DNA of 64,000 bases from Galbula dea (taxonomy: Eukaryota > Chordata > Aves > Piciformes > Galbulidae), in assembly GCA_013399015.1 (NCBI GenBank), contig VWZX01002690.1:248001-312000 (forward strand). The letters are read 5' to 3'. This document shows, piece by piece, positions 49,313 through 61,702 of this stretch. Under the pieces are notes generated by a model that had not been told where the DNA came from, searched no databases, and worked only from the letters and a program-made list of their open reading frames with translations. Position 1 is the stretch's first letter, and the number at the start of each line of letters is the position of its first letter. The position numbers and the translations under genes are program-made.

Positions 49313-51029
49313 GCATGAAAGAAAGATGAAGACCACCAATAATCTGAGGAGTGAGGACCAGACAACAGAATAACTGGACAAAAAGCCTTAATACTATATA
49401 CTTTTGGCAGACAGATGTGTTTTCCTGTGGGGGTGGACAAAGGCATTTTTCACCCTTGCTTAGGATGGGAAGATGGGATGGAATAGGGACAACCTGAATG
49501 TCAAGCTGATCAAGTCATACTTTTAGGATGTGCTAAAGCAAGTTGTAGGCTATACAGAGCTACCTGCACTTTCTCCTTGACTTCAGAAGTATGGCTTTAT
49601 TTATGGTTCTGTGCAAAGATAGTGCAACACCTAAGTTTTTGTTTATTACATGGGTAAAAGGTCAGGAACTATTTATCATCCTTTACTTTAGCATGTACAG
49701 ATTTAGTTATTGAAGAGCAAAATAATGAGCCATTAAAAAATGACTCTCTGGGAGACTGCAGTGAGCAATAAATCTACCTGATAAATTAAACTTTTTTCTC
49801 ACAATTCTACCCCTTATTAAAACATCTCTAAAAGTAACTTGTCTTGAAGCTGAGCTCTCTGGATGTCTGAGACTCTCTCCAGAAGAGTTTGGAGACTGCA
49901 GCATGTTCTGAAGGAACAATGAATCTGCTGCCCCTTTCCATGGTGTCAACAGTAACTGCTCTCCTAGAGAAAGAGCAACTGGATCTTGGTAAGAAAATAG
50001 GTTGAGAGCTGCTGCTTTCCTTTCAGATGGCTCAGTCAAGTTGCTTACTCAGTCACCTTTTTTGATAGGGATGGTCTCTGCTTCTAGCCAAACTTTGCAG
50101 AGAACCAATATTTGATGTCACATCCACTTCAGATTCAATTAGTACATGTAACACCTGACCAAAATGACACCTCAGGCTGCAGGAAATGGATTTCTTGGAC
50201 TGTGATCACACCAGTGTGCAGGAAGTGGTGTTGTCATACTTCTGTTGCTTTTTGCTTTCTTTCACTCCATTCTATTTTGGGTTTCTACCATTCATACACC
50301 TCCAATTTCAGAACCCAGAATTCTTTTAGAGTTTTTTTTCCAGCCAAAGGCACTGGCATGTGCAGAATTTACCCAGAACCAACCCTACCAGAAGAGACAC
50401 ATAAACACAACTTGTTTTTCTGACTCTGGAATATCATGAACTAACTAGCAGCCCTCTTCATGCTGAGGCAGCCAACGTGCTGCACTAAAGCCACAATCTT
50501 ACCTGAGCTTTGCTTATCAGAAAGGAGGAAACTTTGCTTCTCTCAAGTCAGGAGTAGCTGAGTGCACATCATCCCAATGTTATGACCATTTAATCGTTTT
50601 TCCATAAGAAAAGATTAAAATGCCTTAGTTATGCTAGATTAAATGCTCATCCCATAATTGCAATGGACAGAATGCTTTCAGAGTGGGAGAATTAAATTAA
50701 AAGAAAGACAACTACAGAAAATGTACTAGTGGTAGAATTAGACAATGTTTCATTAGTCCTTGATGCCTCTACAGTAATGAACCTGTCAAAAGATAATAAT
50801 ATTTTAGTGAGAGGTGTGATTGGAGAAGTCACGTTATTTATTAACTGTTACCCTAAAATATCACTTTTGTCTTATTATTAAAGAATGGTTAGAGGGCAGC
50901 AGGGATGCCTGACATAAAGCATTAAAATATGGATTATGGCTGTAATAGGCTGTGGGGTCTATATGCTTTGCTGTAAACTCTGCAGCCTAACTTGCTGATG
51001 ACTAGGAGCAGCCAAGAAACCATTTCAAG
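49313..51029. other. Noncoding single-copy DNA
   Basis: No gene recognised. 50570-50880 is AT-rich, repeat-free and has two CpGs, a weak CNE-like texture. The reverse 110-codon frame at 49707-50039 shows no domain. Confidence 0.55.
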
Positions 51030-51256
51030 CAGTTCAGGTCTTAGGAAAAGGTTCTTCCCCCAGAGGGTGGTGGAGGATTGGAACAGGCTCCCCAGGGATG
51101 CACTCATGGCACCAACTCTCCTGGAATTCAGGAAGCATCTGGACAATGCTCTTAGACACAGGGGGTGACTTTGGGGATGTCCTGTGCAGAGGCAGAAGTT
51201 GGACTTGATGATCCCTATGGGTCCCTTCCTGCTCAGGACATTCTATGAGGCTGTGA
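51030..51256 (+). mobile_element. CR1 LINE fragment of a distinct subfamily
   Basis: Forward copy of about 225 bp. The coding remnant 'aggttcttcccccagagggt', 'ggattggaacaggctcccca' is followed by a 3' end unlike the other copies: 'cacagggggtgactttgggg', 'gtcctgtgcagaggcagaag', 'ttggacttgatgatccctat', 'gggtcccttcctgctcagga' and 'cattctatga'. This longer 3' untranslated type marks a separate CR1 lineage. Confidence 0.9.
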
Positions 51257-53059
51257 ACCCATAAACAAGCAGACTTCATGCAAGTTTTTTGGAATGATTT
51301 GGTAATTTGGTAGTGAATTTAGTAGCTATGATTGTCAAAACATCTTCACAATCCTGTGTCTACTTCTTTAGGCTCTAAACCTGATTTTCTAACCATTACC
51401 ATTAAATATTCACATTTTATTTGATTTTATTTTTGTAATGGTGCTATGGTAGTAGGCAGGGTTATGACAAAGGAGCTACACAGTAGCAAACACCAACAGA
51501 AGAGTGGCCAAAGATCACAGCAAGCTCTCTGGTATCCCCATAGCCCATGCTCCTCACTGCAAACCCAGACAAGGTCATCTCACTGTATGGTAGAGAAGGA
51601 ATCTTCCCAATTCCACTGCACAATATAATGAAGAGGAAGGAAATAAGCAGTGGCACTAAGGATCAGAGCAAAAGAGCTGTTATGAGAAGGGAAGGATGTG
51701 GCTACTATAGTAAGGATACTTTCAAACCACTGATTGCATATACACAGAAGAGGTCTCCCAAAACATTACTTTGTTGTAGAAGCAGCAGAGGTGAAAAATC
51801 AGGAACCCAGACTTCTGGATCTGTATATAGTAGCAGCTTTTAAACAGCAAACTGTGCTGCCTTTAAGAAACTAGATGAGACTGCCTAAGACTGTGCCTCA
51901 TCTTCATTCTCAAGCAAAATGCATCTTGCATTCCCAGAAATTGTTTTGATTAAGAGCAAATGAAAAGTTACCAAGTATACCAAGAAAAAGCTAACCCTGT
52001 GGAAGGAGGAAAACCCATTTAAGTGAATCCATTCACTGATACAAACTCAGTTATTCCTGCTAGATGCAACTTGATCCAAAGTGCTAGGTGGGGGTTTACA
52101 ATCCCTCCTATTTCTTGAAATACAAACCCTTCAATAAGCCAGGGGCACCAGCAAGGTGCTGACTTCTTCCAGGAGAACTTCTGTGAAATGCCTTCATCCA
52201 GGCAATAGCAGTGCAACACTGGACACCACCCACCTGGTAAAGTCCCACAGGTAGACCTAAACTTTTAAATCTCATCTCAAATGATGCTCATGGACAAATC
52301 AAGATTTTTATAGGAGGGTGTAAGTCAGACTGGGACAGATTTCAGGAGCGTGCACATCACCTCAGCTCCATCAGTCTCACTGTGTCCTTGGCACATCCTC
52401 TCAGCAGCCTGCAGACAGCAGAGTCAGAGCTGTCTGAGACACACAGCCCACGTGTGTGCAGAGGCACCAAAGAGTGCAAATGTATCCATGCAATTCTCAT
52501 GCTTTACTTTTAATATTGAAGTAAATTCCACTGGCTTCTTAAAAATGAATTCATGTTATCCAAAGCAAACCAGATGTGGAGCTACTGAGAAAACCCCAAC
52601 CTTGGAGCTGAGGCTACACCCCTGCTTGGTGAAGTACACAAATCTGGTTCTGTTTTCCTTTCTGTGGGAAACTGAAATCCTGAAAGGCTTCCTGACCTGG
52701 TTTGCATTTATGAAATGATAGTTGAATCAGTGTTCTGCTACCAGATTTCTGCCATGCTCAGAGTGATCAGCAAGACCTTTTGCCATGGCAAACCGAGGCT
52801 CATTGCTCCTGGAGACATTATGCTCAAGATTTTTTACCATTTCTCTCTTCTAAGGATGATTAGTGCCAACCTAATATGCAAGTGGGAGTATCAGAAATAG
52901 GGAGATTATAGAGATTTAAGCCCTGAACACAGGATTATATGAGAGTACCTACTATCACAGTGTTTGTCATTGACAGAACGATATGGAGATAAGGTAGCTG
53001 TAGCAACCGGGGACACCACACCTACCATGATACTCAGCTTCATAGCAGGAGAACAGACA

Positions 53060-53173
53060 GAAGGGAAGGAAGGAGGGAAGGAAGAAAGGAAGAAGAAAAG
53101 GAAGGAAGGAAGGAAGAAATGAAGAAAGGAGGGAAGGAAGGAAGGAACGAGGGAAGGAAGGAAAAAAATGAAA
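53060..53173 (+). repeat. Degenerate (GGAA)n/(GAAA)n purine tract
   Basis: About 110 bp almost purely A and G, with GGAAGGAA motifs broken by occasional C or T. Confidence 0.9.
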
Positions 53174-53190
53174 CAGACAATAGTTGACAT

Positions 53191-53222
53191 GATAGATAGA
53201 TAGATAGGTAGGTAGATAGATA
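53191..53222 (+). repeat. (GATA)n/(GGTA)n tetranucleotide repeat
   Basis: Four GATA units, then two GGTA units, then two GATA-type units and a short partial unit. It sits 17 bp after the purine tract. Confidence 0.85.
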
Positions 53223-53866
53223 AATGTGGCAGAGGAAAATCTGCTTTCAGCTCACAAAAATTTTTGCAAAGTAGCCAAGCAAGAGTTAATCTAATTCCCT
53301 AAAGCTCCTTATAAAATGACAGTCCTTAGAAGGGCTATACCTAACTTACAGCTAACAACAGAAGATGCAAGGAAGTGGAGAATCAGGCCCACTTGACTCT
53401 AATCCTCCTGAGTAAAATAGATATTTGTACATGAATCAGAGTGTGCCCAGAAATACCTATGTAACAATACATAAGGAAATGAAGGGATTAGAGCACAGAA
53501 AACTCCAGATGCTGGAAAAGATTTTGCGTCCTTATTTTTAGCAGCCAGCATCAGCAAGATTGTCCTTCAAAGGAAGGAGAGTAAGTGACTTCACAAAGAC
53601 ACTTGCATTTCAGGTCAGCAATACTTAGGGAGTATTTCTGTTCCCAGATGGCTTCCTGAGTGTATTTATAAGATGCAAAAAAAAACCCAAATAAATGACC
53701 TGTGAGTATTTCTGCACTGGCTGCATTTTAATCTGGACAAGGGATTAGAGGGAGATGCTTCCCATTGCTTGGGTAGCAGTCACTATCTCCCTTCACATAC
53801 CCATGCCTGCCTGAACAATTTCCACACCAAGAGGATAGAAGATCCTTGCCCCTGAAGCCCTACACA

Positions 53867-54309
53867 CAGAATCATTCAGGTTGGAAGAGAACTTTAAGGT
53901 CACCAAGTCCAACCATCAACCTATCACCCCCATGCCACTAAAGCGTGGCCCTAAGTGCCATAACTAGATGTGTTCTGAACCCCTCCAGGGGTGGTGACTC
54001 CACCACTGCCCTGAGCAGCCTGGGCCAATGCCTGACAACTCTTTCTGGGAAGAATTTTTTCCTGATATGCAAACTAAACCTCTCCTGGTGCAACTTGAGG
54101 CCATTTCCCTCTTGTCACTAATAACCTAGGAGAAGAGACTGACCCCTAGCTCTCTAAAAACTCCTTTCAGGTAGTTGTACTGAGAGCTAAGGTCTGCCCT
54201 GAGCTTCCTCTGCCTCAGACTCACCAACCCCAGTTCCCTCAGCTGCTCCTCATAGCACTTATTCTCCAGACCCTTCCCCATCCTCCTTGCCCTTCTCTGG
54301 ACACACTAG
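53867..54309 (-). mobile_element. CR1 LINE fragment, ORF2 C-terminus plus 3' end, old
   Basis: Reverse CR1 of about 440 bp. Plus-strand landmarks are 'cagaatcattcaggttggaa', 'caccaagtccaaccatcaac', 'catgccactaaagcgtggcc', 'ggtggtgactccaccactgc', 'ctcagctgctcctcatagca' and 'cttctctggacacac'. The frames are broken throughout. It shares subfamily features with the shorter copy at 60856. Confidence 0.94.
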
Positions 54310-57300
54310 AAGAGGCACAGAAAAGCAAAGGGTGTGTGTGTACATCAGCAGTGAGGATCAGACACAAGTTATTGCCAAGCTCTCCTTATTTACTCCTCAA
54401 ATTCTCTGCACAAGCAGCAACAATGTACAATGATCTGATAAACAGTACTGCTTGCTTTGGCTTTTTTTTTCTGTCTTTCAAGGTCAGTTCCAAGAAACCC
54501 TTTCTAGAATCAGCTAATTAATTTTTGGCCTCTTTAACTACAGGGTATTTGAAGCCACATGTTATGAATCATTTTCAGTTGAGATATTAAAATCAGATTA
54601 CAAGAGAAAAGCCTTGTAAATATTTGCCTTCAAATGAGGCTAAGAATAAATATATATTCAGTAATTCATCCATATTTAGCAGATATTAAAGAGACAAAGC
54701 ATAGCTTTAAATTCACTTATCATTTTATACAAAGAGGGGAAATATGAAACTTGGCTTGATTAGCTTGTTTCTTCCTATGCTTTGTAATACCTTATTAAAA
54801 TTTGAACTATGAAATTGATCTTATCAGTCAAATAATGTCAGCAGAAATATTTAATCTGTGGTTAGAGCTTTATTAATAGAACTTTTATTGGAAGTGTTTT
54901 ATGTCCAAAGGGGAAAAAAAATACAAATAAAAAAGAGAAAGGCTTGGAAGGTTGATTTGACTTCACTGGTTCCATTTGGAACTTCTGCATCACTTGCAGC
55001 TAAAGAAAAGTCCTTAAATCTAGCTGCACACACACCTCAAAATCACAAGACTACTGTGCTCTAACTGGGAAACTTGTTTCTTCCTGACTGGGAGGTGTTC
55101 AGGTGCTCATGCAGCACAAAGCTCAACTTGCCTGACACATTAGGAAGACAAAACCTGTTGTGTTCACAGGGAAAGATTCATAAAAGATGTTTTCTCTTTT
55201 CCTCCCCTACTGGTAACAGTTTCACCATTGAAGAATGTCCATATGGCATAGAAGTGAAAGAAGGAAAGCACTGCTGCTTGCCTGTTCCTGACAAACAAGC
55301 AGTGTTAACTGATGAAATAAATTTGTGGACCTCTGATAGACTAAACACCCAAATTAAATACAATTATTCTGACCCAAAGGAGGATGACACTGCAGAGCCT
55401 CCAAGGGTGACATCAGAAATAAAAATCACTTCAGAATTCTGCTGATAGAAGAGCTGCATTTATGGAAATCTGAGTGACTGTCATCCCTGGTATTCCATTT
55501 TGTGCTATAGTAATGTCATTGGAAATAGATTTCAGTTTCCCTCTAAAGGATCTTTTCATCTCCACTGACACATGCAGCAAATAGTGCAGAATGCACCCTG
55601 CAAAGAAATGTATATGAGAGAGAGAATCAGGAACTCTTGCTGGGCACTCTTCTTTTCCCAGTAAATATTCGAGTTGTCAGCCCTGGCAGCTAGGGATCTG
55701 TAAGGGTAGGAGGTGGCTGGAGAGTAGCTGAGGGAGGGGAGAGAGGAAGGAGAAGAGGGAGGGGTGGGAGAAGAGGAAAGAGGGAAGGGAGGGAGGGACG
55801 GGNGGAAAAGTGAGAGGGGAAAGAAATAATTAGAAAGAATGAAGAGAGAGAGAGAATAATAAAAGAGAAGTGTGTCCTACTGGGCAAACTCTTATTAGAT
55901 CCCTGTTTTCTCAATGAGTTTATGTGAAGGAATAAAACCAGAACTGTGGATTTCACAAGCAACCTGATTTCAAAGATGTTCAATAATCTGAAACTCTTTC
56001 AGACAATGTGATGCCTCTCTTCACTGCTTTCCTAACACCAAACTATTCCTTAAGTAAGAACAAAGGAGAAGTTTTCTGTGTATGGTCAAAAAAGTAAAAA
56101 TATAAAACAATACCAGCCTGACTTTCTTCTTTTTTTTCCCACAGAGGTAGGTGTGAATATTTGACTCATACAAAAACTACAGGTCACAACTCCTAGGGAC
56201 AAAGAAGGAAAAGATAATGCCTGGCAAAAAGAAGGAAAGGAGAATGCTTGGCACTGTAGCATGGTTTTAGTCAAGCCAAAACCAGCACAAAACCTAAAGC
56301 CAAGGGTTTCTTGCCAGGATCTGACCATCCTTATTTAGAACTAAAGCCAAACCAAGAAGTCTGTCAGGCCTCTATCTCCCTGCCTGGCTTTGATAATACT
56401 CTGGGTTATTGGTAGAGTTCATGGCATTCTCCACTGTGAGCTCTTCAGGAAGCCAGGCTCTAAGAAGAGGACTTTGAATTCTCTACTTGACATTTTCTTT
56501 CAGGATGACCTGGATGAGATGTGTCAGAAACCCTCTCTAGTAGCAGGGTGAAAACACTGTTTCACTCCTCAAAACCTGGCTCAAACAACTGAAGTTTCCC
56601 ACAGAGCAAAAGGGGCTAATGAAATTGTTTTCCCAGGACTATGGAAGTGAGGATGAGGAGGGGCATGAAGGGAGCTTGTTACAAGGATGAAGCACTAAAA
56701 GATGTGATAAAATCACTGCAGTTTGTACCACAGAAGGTTTTACTCTGCTGCTGGTGCAACCGGTTTGCAGGAAAAGAAAATCTCTGTGTCTGATGCTCTC
56801 CCTGGCACTTCTCTTTTCTGCCCCAAGCCCACTCCACAGGTGCCTGCTGGGTGCAGTCCAAGGCAGAAGGACCATATGCCATCTGCAGCACCCCTTGGGA
56901 GACCCAGAAAATCATCACATGGAGTTTTATTTCAAGCAGTAGGAACTCTTATTCCCCTGACTAACCTCCCCACTCAGCAACAAAACCTTTAGTCAGGTAT
57001 GGACAAAAAAACCCCAGAAGAACCAAAACCAAGGAGAAGACACTGATCAGAGGCAGAAGCTTTGGGTCTAACTGACCTTCAATTTACAGAGACAGCTTTT
57101 CTTGCCAAACAGGAAAAATCTAGCACATTCAGAAGTGAAGGTTTCTCCTCTGTGCTCCTCCAGCTGATGCAATCTTGTTTCTTTTTGGTTTGGGGATTTT
57201 CTGGGTTTTTATCATTTAATTCTATTTTCTTTTTTGTAGCATTAGGCAGTGGTTGGTGCAGGTAGATGCTGCTGTTTGGAGCACTCAGTCTGCAGGACAG

Positions 57301-58237
57301 AAAGGTTTGCTTTGTTGTGACAATGTCAACACTCACACTTTCTTAGCAGACCTCAAGCATGTGACATCCCTGGTATATCAAAGCAAGCTTTTAGATTTTA
57401 GTACTTTTATAACCAAAAAATCCTACTAGATTTGAGATTGGTCACAAAAAAGCATACATTGCTAATGAATATAGGCCAAGTATTTAGTTATTTATGGAGT
57501 TACTCCATTTCCAATGGCAAAGAGCTACCAAAAACCCCCAAACCAAAACAAAAGGTATTCCTGTTTCTCTTAATAGTCACAATTTTTTGGTAGGAGAATT
57601 TATGAACAACAGTGACATTAAATGGGAGATTGGCAGAAGGAACCAAAGGACTGGGACCTCAGGTGTCACCGCAGAGGAAGTTCTTCCCCAAAGAGCAGCA
57701 GCAGATTTCAGAATCCTGTCTCAAATAATGATCCTAAAGGCAAGTGGTGCATGAGTCTATGAGCACTTCTCCTATTTTCTCTCCAGCACCCCAGGGTGCT
57801 GCATTAATTCAGTTCTTCCCTTGGGATGGAGGCATAAAATAGCATGAGAAGATGTGAAATAGCACAGTAGCATTTTTAGCAGGGGGGGTTGTTTGTGCTG
57901 TTTTCCATAGCACTGAAGAACCAGAGGGCACTGCTGGTCTCCCAGGGTTTGTATGTGACGGTGGTTCCAGCGAGCATCCTCTGGGCAAGTCCCTGGGACA
58001 CAGCAGCCAGTTGGGATTGTCAAGCTGAAGTGTGCATGGGTGTCACCCCTGAGAAGTAGCTCTGGTCAAAATGCCCAGCTTTGTCTGGCACACAGAGCTG
58101 GCAGAAGAGCAACAGTCTGGTCATGGACCTGTCCTGAGAGTGACCTCCTTCCCCTTCACTGAGCCTGTGGCAGGAGCTGGAGCAGACACACAGAGGACGT
58201 GGTACCAGCTGGAGGTTCAGGAGGTGGAAGGAGCAGA
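54310..58237. other. Noncoding single-copy DNA with G/A-rich tract
   Basis: No gene is called. The forward 123-codon frame at 55074-55445 has no recognised domain. Contains the purine tract with an undetermined base at 55701-55858. 54530-54860 is AT-rich unique DNA. Confidence 0.55.
55701..55858 (+). repeat. G/A-rich low-complexity tract with one undetermined base
   Basis: Imperfect GGGA/GGAA motifs grade into a short (GA)n run near 55845-55855. The only N in the window is at 55803, inside this tract, which suggests sequencing or consensus difficulty there. Confidence 0.85.
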
Positions 58238-58507
58238 AGGGAAAGTGATAGAACCAGGGGAAATGGGTGTAAGCTAGAGGAGGATAGATTTAGGCTGGAC
58301 ATTAGGAAGAAGTTCTTCACTGTTAGGGTGGTTAGGCATTGGAACAGGTTGCCCAGAGAGGTCGTGGAAGCCTCATCCCTGGAAGCTTTTAAGGCCAGGC
58401 TGGATGGGGCCCTGGGCAACCTGATCTAGTGGATGGTGACCCTGCCAGGCAGGGGGGGTTGGAACTGGATGATCTTTGAGGTCCCTTCCAACTCTATGAT
58501 CCTATGA
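58238..58507 (+). mobile_element. CR1 LINE fragment, young-looking subfamily
   Basis: Forward CR1 of about 270 bp. It encodes the last part of ORF2 in an open frame (RTRGNGCKLEEDRFRLDI, WNRLPREVVEASSLEAFK and a terminal ALGNLI) to the native stop near 58427-58429. The 3' end follows with 'ctgccaggcagg', 'ggaactggatgatctttg', 'aggtcccttccaactcta' and 'tgatcctatga'. Frame sequence upstream of about 58238 is unrelated to CR1. Confidence 0.95.
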
Positions 58508-59689
58508 AGAAGAGAGGGGACTGCTCCTGAAGGGAGGTAGGAAAGTGACAGCTCACCAGCAGCCTTCTGTGCTGCTGAGGCAGTGAAAAGGAGGCTGCCT
58601 GTGTGTTCTTCCAGTAGGGATGCCAAGGGCATGATCTCTGCCGATGGGGAAGGAGTTCCAGGGAACCAGCGTGTTCTTTGTCATGCAAAGGAGATGTTTC
58701 CTGACTATCCGGTTGAGGAGCGTTTCTCTGGCTTTGGGGATGCAGATCCTGAGGCAGATGGTGTGACCCAGCTGTGGAGGCAGCACGGCTGAGCAGGGCA
58801 CAGAGCTGTTCCTCTGAAAGCCTCTCTCAGAGACAGTTTCTGGGGTTTTATTGCTAAACTCTTGAGTTTAAGTGTGTGGCAACTCCCAGAAGGAGGATAT
58901 CATGAAGGTGCTCAGTGTGTAAGCACAGCTACCACCTCAGCATTAAAAACAAGATCTGAAATACATTTTAAGAAAGAAGGCAACAAAGCCACTCACTTCA
59001 GGAGCATCTTTTTGGCTTGCAACACCACCTACGAGGCCATGGTGTGAACATTGCCCTGATGAAGCCCTGGCAATGCTCAGGCTGGAAATGTTGAGAAACC
59101 TTTAACTTCCCCAAGAGAACTTGAACTTCCTTTTTTTTTTTAACTAGTTAAAAAAATTCCTCTTCAACATCAGTTCTGTAGTTTTCCCCTTTAATGAGTC
59201 AAACCAAAGCACGGCATCCATCTCTTTCACCAATACCATACAAAACCAACACTGGCACATGCTTCTTGCTGCCTTCCCCCATCACCCAGTGGGTGAATTT
59301 TGTAGCCTGCCTTGTTAGTGGCACAGCAGGAGGCCAAAAGGAAACCAAGTTGTTTGTGTGAGATGAGAAGTTGGACTGCCAACTGTTATAAATCTTGTGC
59401 TACTTACAGCTTCGGCTTCCTTTCAAGCCTACTCCACCCCCTGCTGTGGTTTTGACTGGTGGAGCAACATTAGGAGGCACCACTGAAAGCAGTAATATTG
59501 GCATTGGTGGGGAAAATATGAGAAAAGTGGCTAGACATAAATGTTTTCTTGCAAAAACTGGATGTATAAGACCTAATAGCTGCAGAGGCTTGGCCCCTGT
59601 GGTGGTGATGGAAAGGGGATTCGCCCCCTGCACTATTTACCTGTAGCTGTACCCATTGCCACCAGCTTGTTTTTGTCAGTGGAACTGCT
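58508..59689. other. Noncoding single-copy DNA
   Basis: No gene recognised. A small inverted repeat (arms CATTGCC/GGCAATG) lies at 59049-59075. The 83-codon frame at 59395-59646 is glycine-rich locally but matches nothing I know. Confidence 0.55.
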
Positions 59690-60180
59690 TACAACCTCAC
59701 ACGTGCTTCTCCCCCTACCCCCCCCCCCACTGTCATATCATATTAAATGAGCTATAATTGCAGTCTATTAGAGTGCAATAACCTAAAAGTGATAGTGCAT
59801 GACAGCACCTGTCAACACGTCACGGAGGATTGTATGGAAAGCTGAATTATCCCCACTTTATACCACATTAATGAGGCAGCTCATTCTTACCCAGTCATAA
59901 ATAAACAGGTTTCAGTTTCTTTATACACCATGAGAAGCTTTATTTTGCCCTCTTTTTTTTTTTTATTTGCTTTTTTATTTTCTTTTCCATAAGGGCTCCC
60001 AGGAGTCCTGCTAAGGTGATCTATGGCCTGGAAAGAAGTATCAGAGGGTGGTCATTAATGACAGTGATGATGTCATTATTATTAATTGCTCTCTGAATGT
60101 ATCTTGGTGTGAATGTTTCTTTCCATTTTTCTGGAGAAGAAAACATAAAAGAAAACCAAGAGTGGGCGTCCCTAATGAAG
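59690..60180. promoter_or_regulatory. Candidate conserved noncoding element (third)
   Basis: About 490 bp with CNE-like texture: retained CpGs (59702, 59817 and 59822), an E-box CACGTG at 59700-59705, a CRE half site ACGTCA near 59816-59821, a forkhead-type ATAAACA at 59901-59907, several TTAAT/ATTAAT homeodomain-type cores and a perfect palindrome at 60051-60062. A C-run (59711-59728) and a T-rich run (59950-59985) interrupt it. No open frame of note. Its enhancer role is an inference. Confidence 0.42.
59711..59728 (+). repeat. C-run
   Basis: Five C, TA, then eleven C: a simple homopolymer-like run. Confidence 0.75.
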
Positions 60181-60855
60181 TTTTAACAGAAAATGAACTG
60201 ATTGTCTGATTGCTTCAGCAGCACCCAAAGGATGGACTGGTACGAGCAGAAACCTGCTCCCTTTAGGATCAGTGCCTGTGCTGGGACCTGGTTCTGCTTC
60301 ACAAACTCTTTGTCAGGTTTGACATGGGAATGGAAAGAGAAAAGAAGAGAAATGACAGTAAGGAGAGGAAAGACAGAGAGCAAGAGGCTTTCAGCCACAT
60401 CAGAAGGAAAGTAAACATAGTGCAGGTATAGTGCCCACTGTTTTCTGTAACCGAACTGGATCAAGGTGTCTTCAAGGTGTGCTTAGGTCTCAGAGCCATA
60501 AATAACTGCCTGTGATCTTGTGCTGAGTCCACGTGAAGAGAGGTCTATGTAGTCCCCTGCAAGTGAAGACCTCTCCTCCAAGAGCCAGGCACAGGTCCTG
60601 TGCACCAAATGCACCAGGACAGTGATGCTAAGGGATGGATATGGGAAGTGTGGACATGTGAGACAATTTCTTTCCTTTTCTTGCTCAAAGTCCCTCAGCT
60701 AATGCAGGAAGAAATAACCCACTCAGGGATTTAAAGAATGACATGCAGACATAAAGCACACTTCTTAAGAGAGAGGACCACCACAGTGTAGATGGTATTT
60801 ATAAGAGAGAAAATATCTTCAATATAAGGAAATTTAAGGTGCTGGGAGGAAGGAA
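60181..60855. other. Noncoding single-copy DNA
   Basis: No gene or repeat recognised. Short overlapping frames on both strands only. Confidence 0.6.
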
Positions 60856-61021
60856 CCACAGAATCACAGAATCATTCAGGTTGGAAGAGACCTCTAAGGT
60901 CATCAAGTCCAACCATCAACCTACCACCACCATGCCACTAAACCATAACTAGATGTGTTCTGAACTCCTCCAGGGATGGTGACTCTACCACTGCCCTGAG
61001 CAGCCTGGGCCAATGCTTAAC
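60856..61021 (-). mobile_element. CR1 LINE 3' fragment
   Basis: Reverse CR1 of about 165 bp with two octamer units in the plus-strand start ('cacagaatcacagaatcatt'), then 'caggttggaagagacctcta', 'catcaagtccaaccatcaac' and 'ggtgactctaccactgccct'. It is truncated inside the end of ORF2. Close to the copy at 53867, with a deletion around 60944-60947 relative to it. Confidence 0.93.
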
Positions 61022-61614
61022 CAGCTACTAACCAAAATGATCAGTAAATCCTGTTCCTTTGCCAGGCACCTCCCACAGGACCCCTGCAATGGGTGATCTG
61101 GGGGTCCTGGGAAACAGCCTCTGTTCCTCCTTTGATCATTGAACTGCTGCAGGAAGAAGAGTGAGCTTGAAAGCACAGCCCCCAGGAGGGGGGAACCTGA
61201 GCCATTAGGTAGTAAGCAAACAGATCAGGTCAAAACTGTTCCTCACTTGGGCTTGAGTTGGATAATAATTTTGACTGGGTAAATGATTATTAAAAAAAAG
61301 AATAAATATTTTCATAATATTTCAGCCTGTTACCCAAAAGATTAGTTCTAAACTTCTCTACATGAAAAATGCACCTCTTGAGCACTTCACTTTCCCTAAC
61401 TAAATGAACCATTAACTTTTTCAACTCCAAATCACTTCTTTAAAAACTTTTTTGTTTTTCATTTTGCCAAGAAAGCCAATAAAATGTTATGCTTCAGGTC
61501 AAGCCAAAAGGAATGGCTTTTAGGGTTTTTTTCCTTCAGTTTGACCACTGAACTGAAAAATCAATTATTCACACAACTCCACTTTAAAATGGCTTGGAAC
61601 TGCCTAACTGTGCA
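61022..61614. other. Noncoding single-copy DNA
   Basis: Nothing recognised apart from A/T-rich runs near 61270-61320 and 61435-61460. Confidence 0.6.
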
Positions 61615-61702
61615 TCTAGGCAGTAGGGAATCCTGCTGTGGCAGGGGGGGTTGGACTGAATGATCTTAGAGGTCCCTTCCAACTCCTGGCATTCTGTGAT
61701 TC
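61615..61702 (+). mobile_element. CR1 LINE 3' tail
   Basis: Forward tail of about 88 bp: 'tagggaatcctgctgtggca', 'ggttggactgaatgatctta', 'gaggtcccttccaactcctg' and 'cattctgtgattcc'. The same subfamily as 33597-33726. Confidence 0.92.

Larger units (their letters stand above)
51257..53866. other. Noncoding single-copy DNA with purine tract
   Basis: Holds the GGAA-rich tract (53060-53173) and a GATA/GGTA repeat (53191-53222). The 122-codon frame at 52350-52718 has no recognised domain. Confidence 0.6.

Noticed and set aside
52350..52718. Forward 122-codon open frame
   Set aside because: No domain or context; treated as chance.
55074..55445. Forward 123-codon open frame with cysteines
   Set aside because: No family recognised, an overlapping reverse frame exists, and no promoter or splice evidence is visible.
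59049..59075. Short hairpin with arms CATTGCC/GGCAATG as a small RNA
   Set aside because: Seven-base arms with a 13-base loop are far too short for a microRNA precursor.
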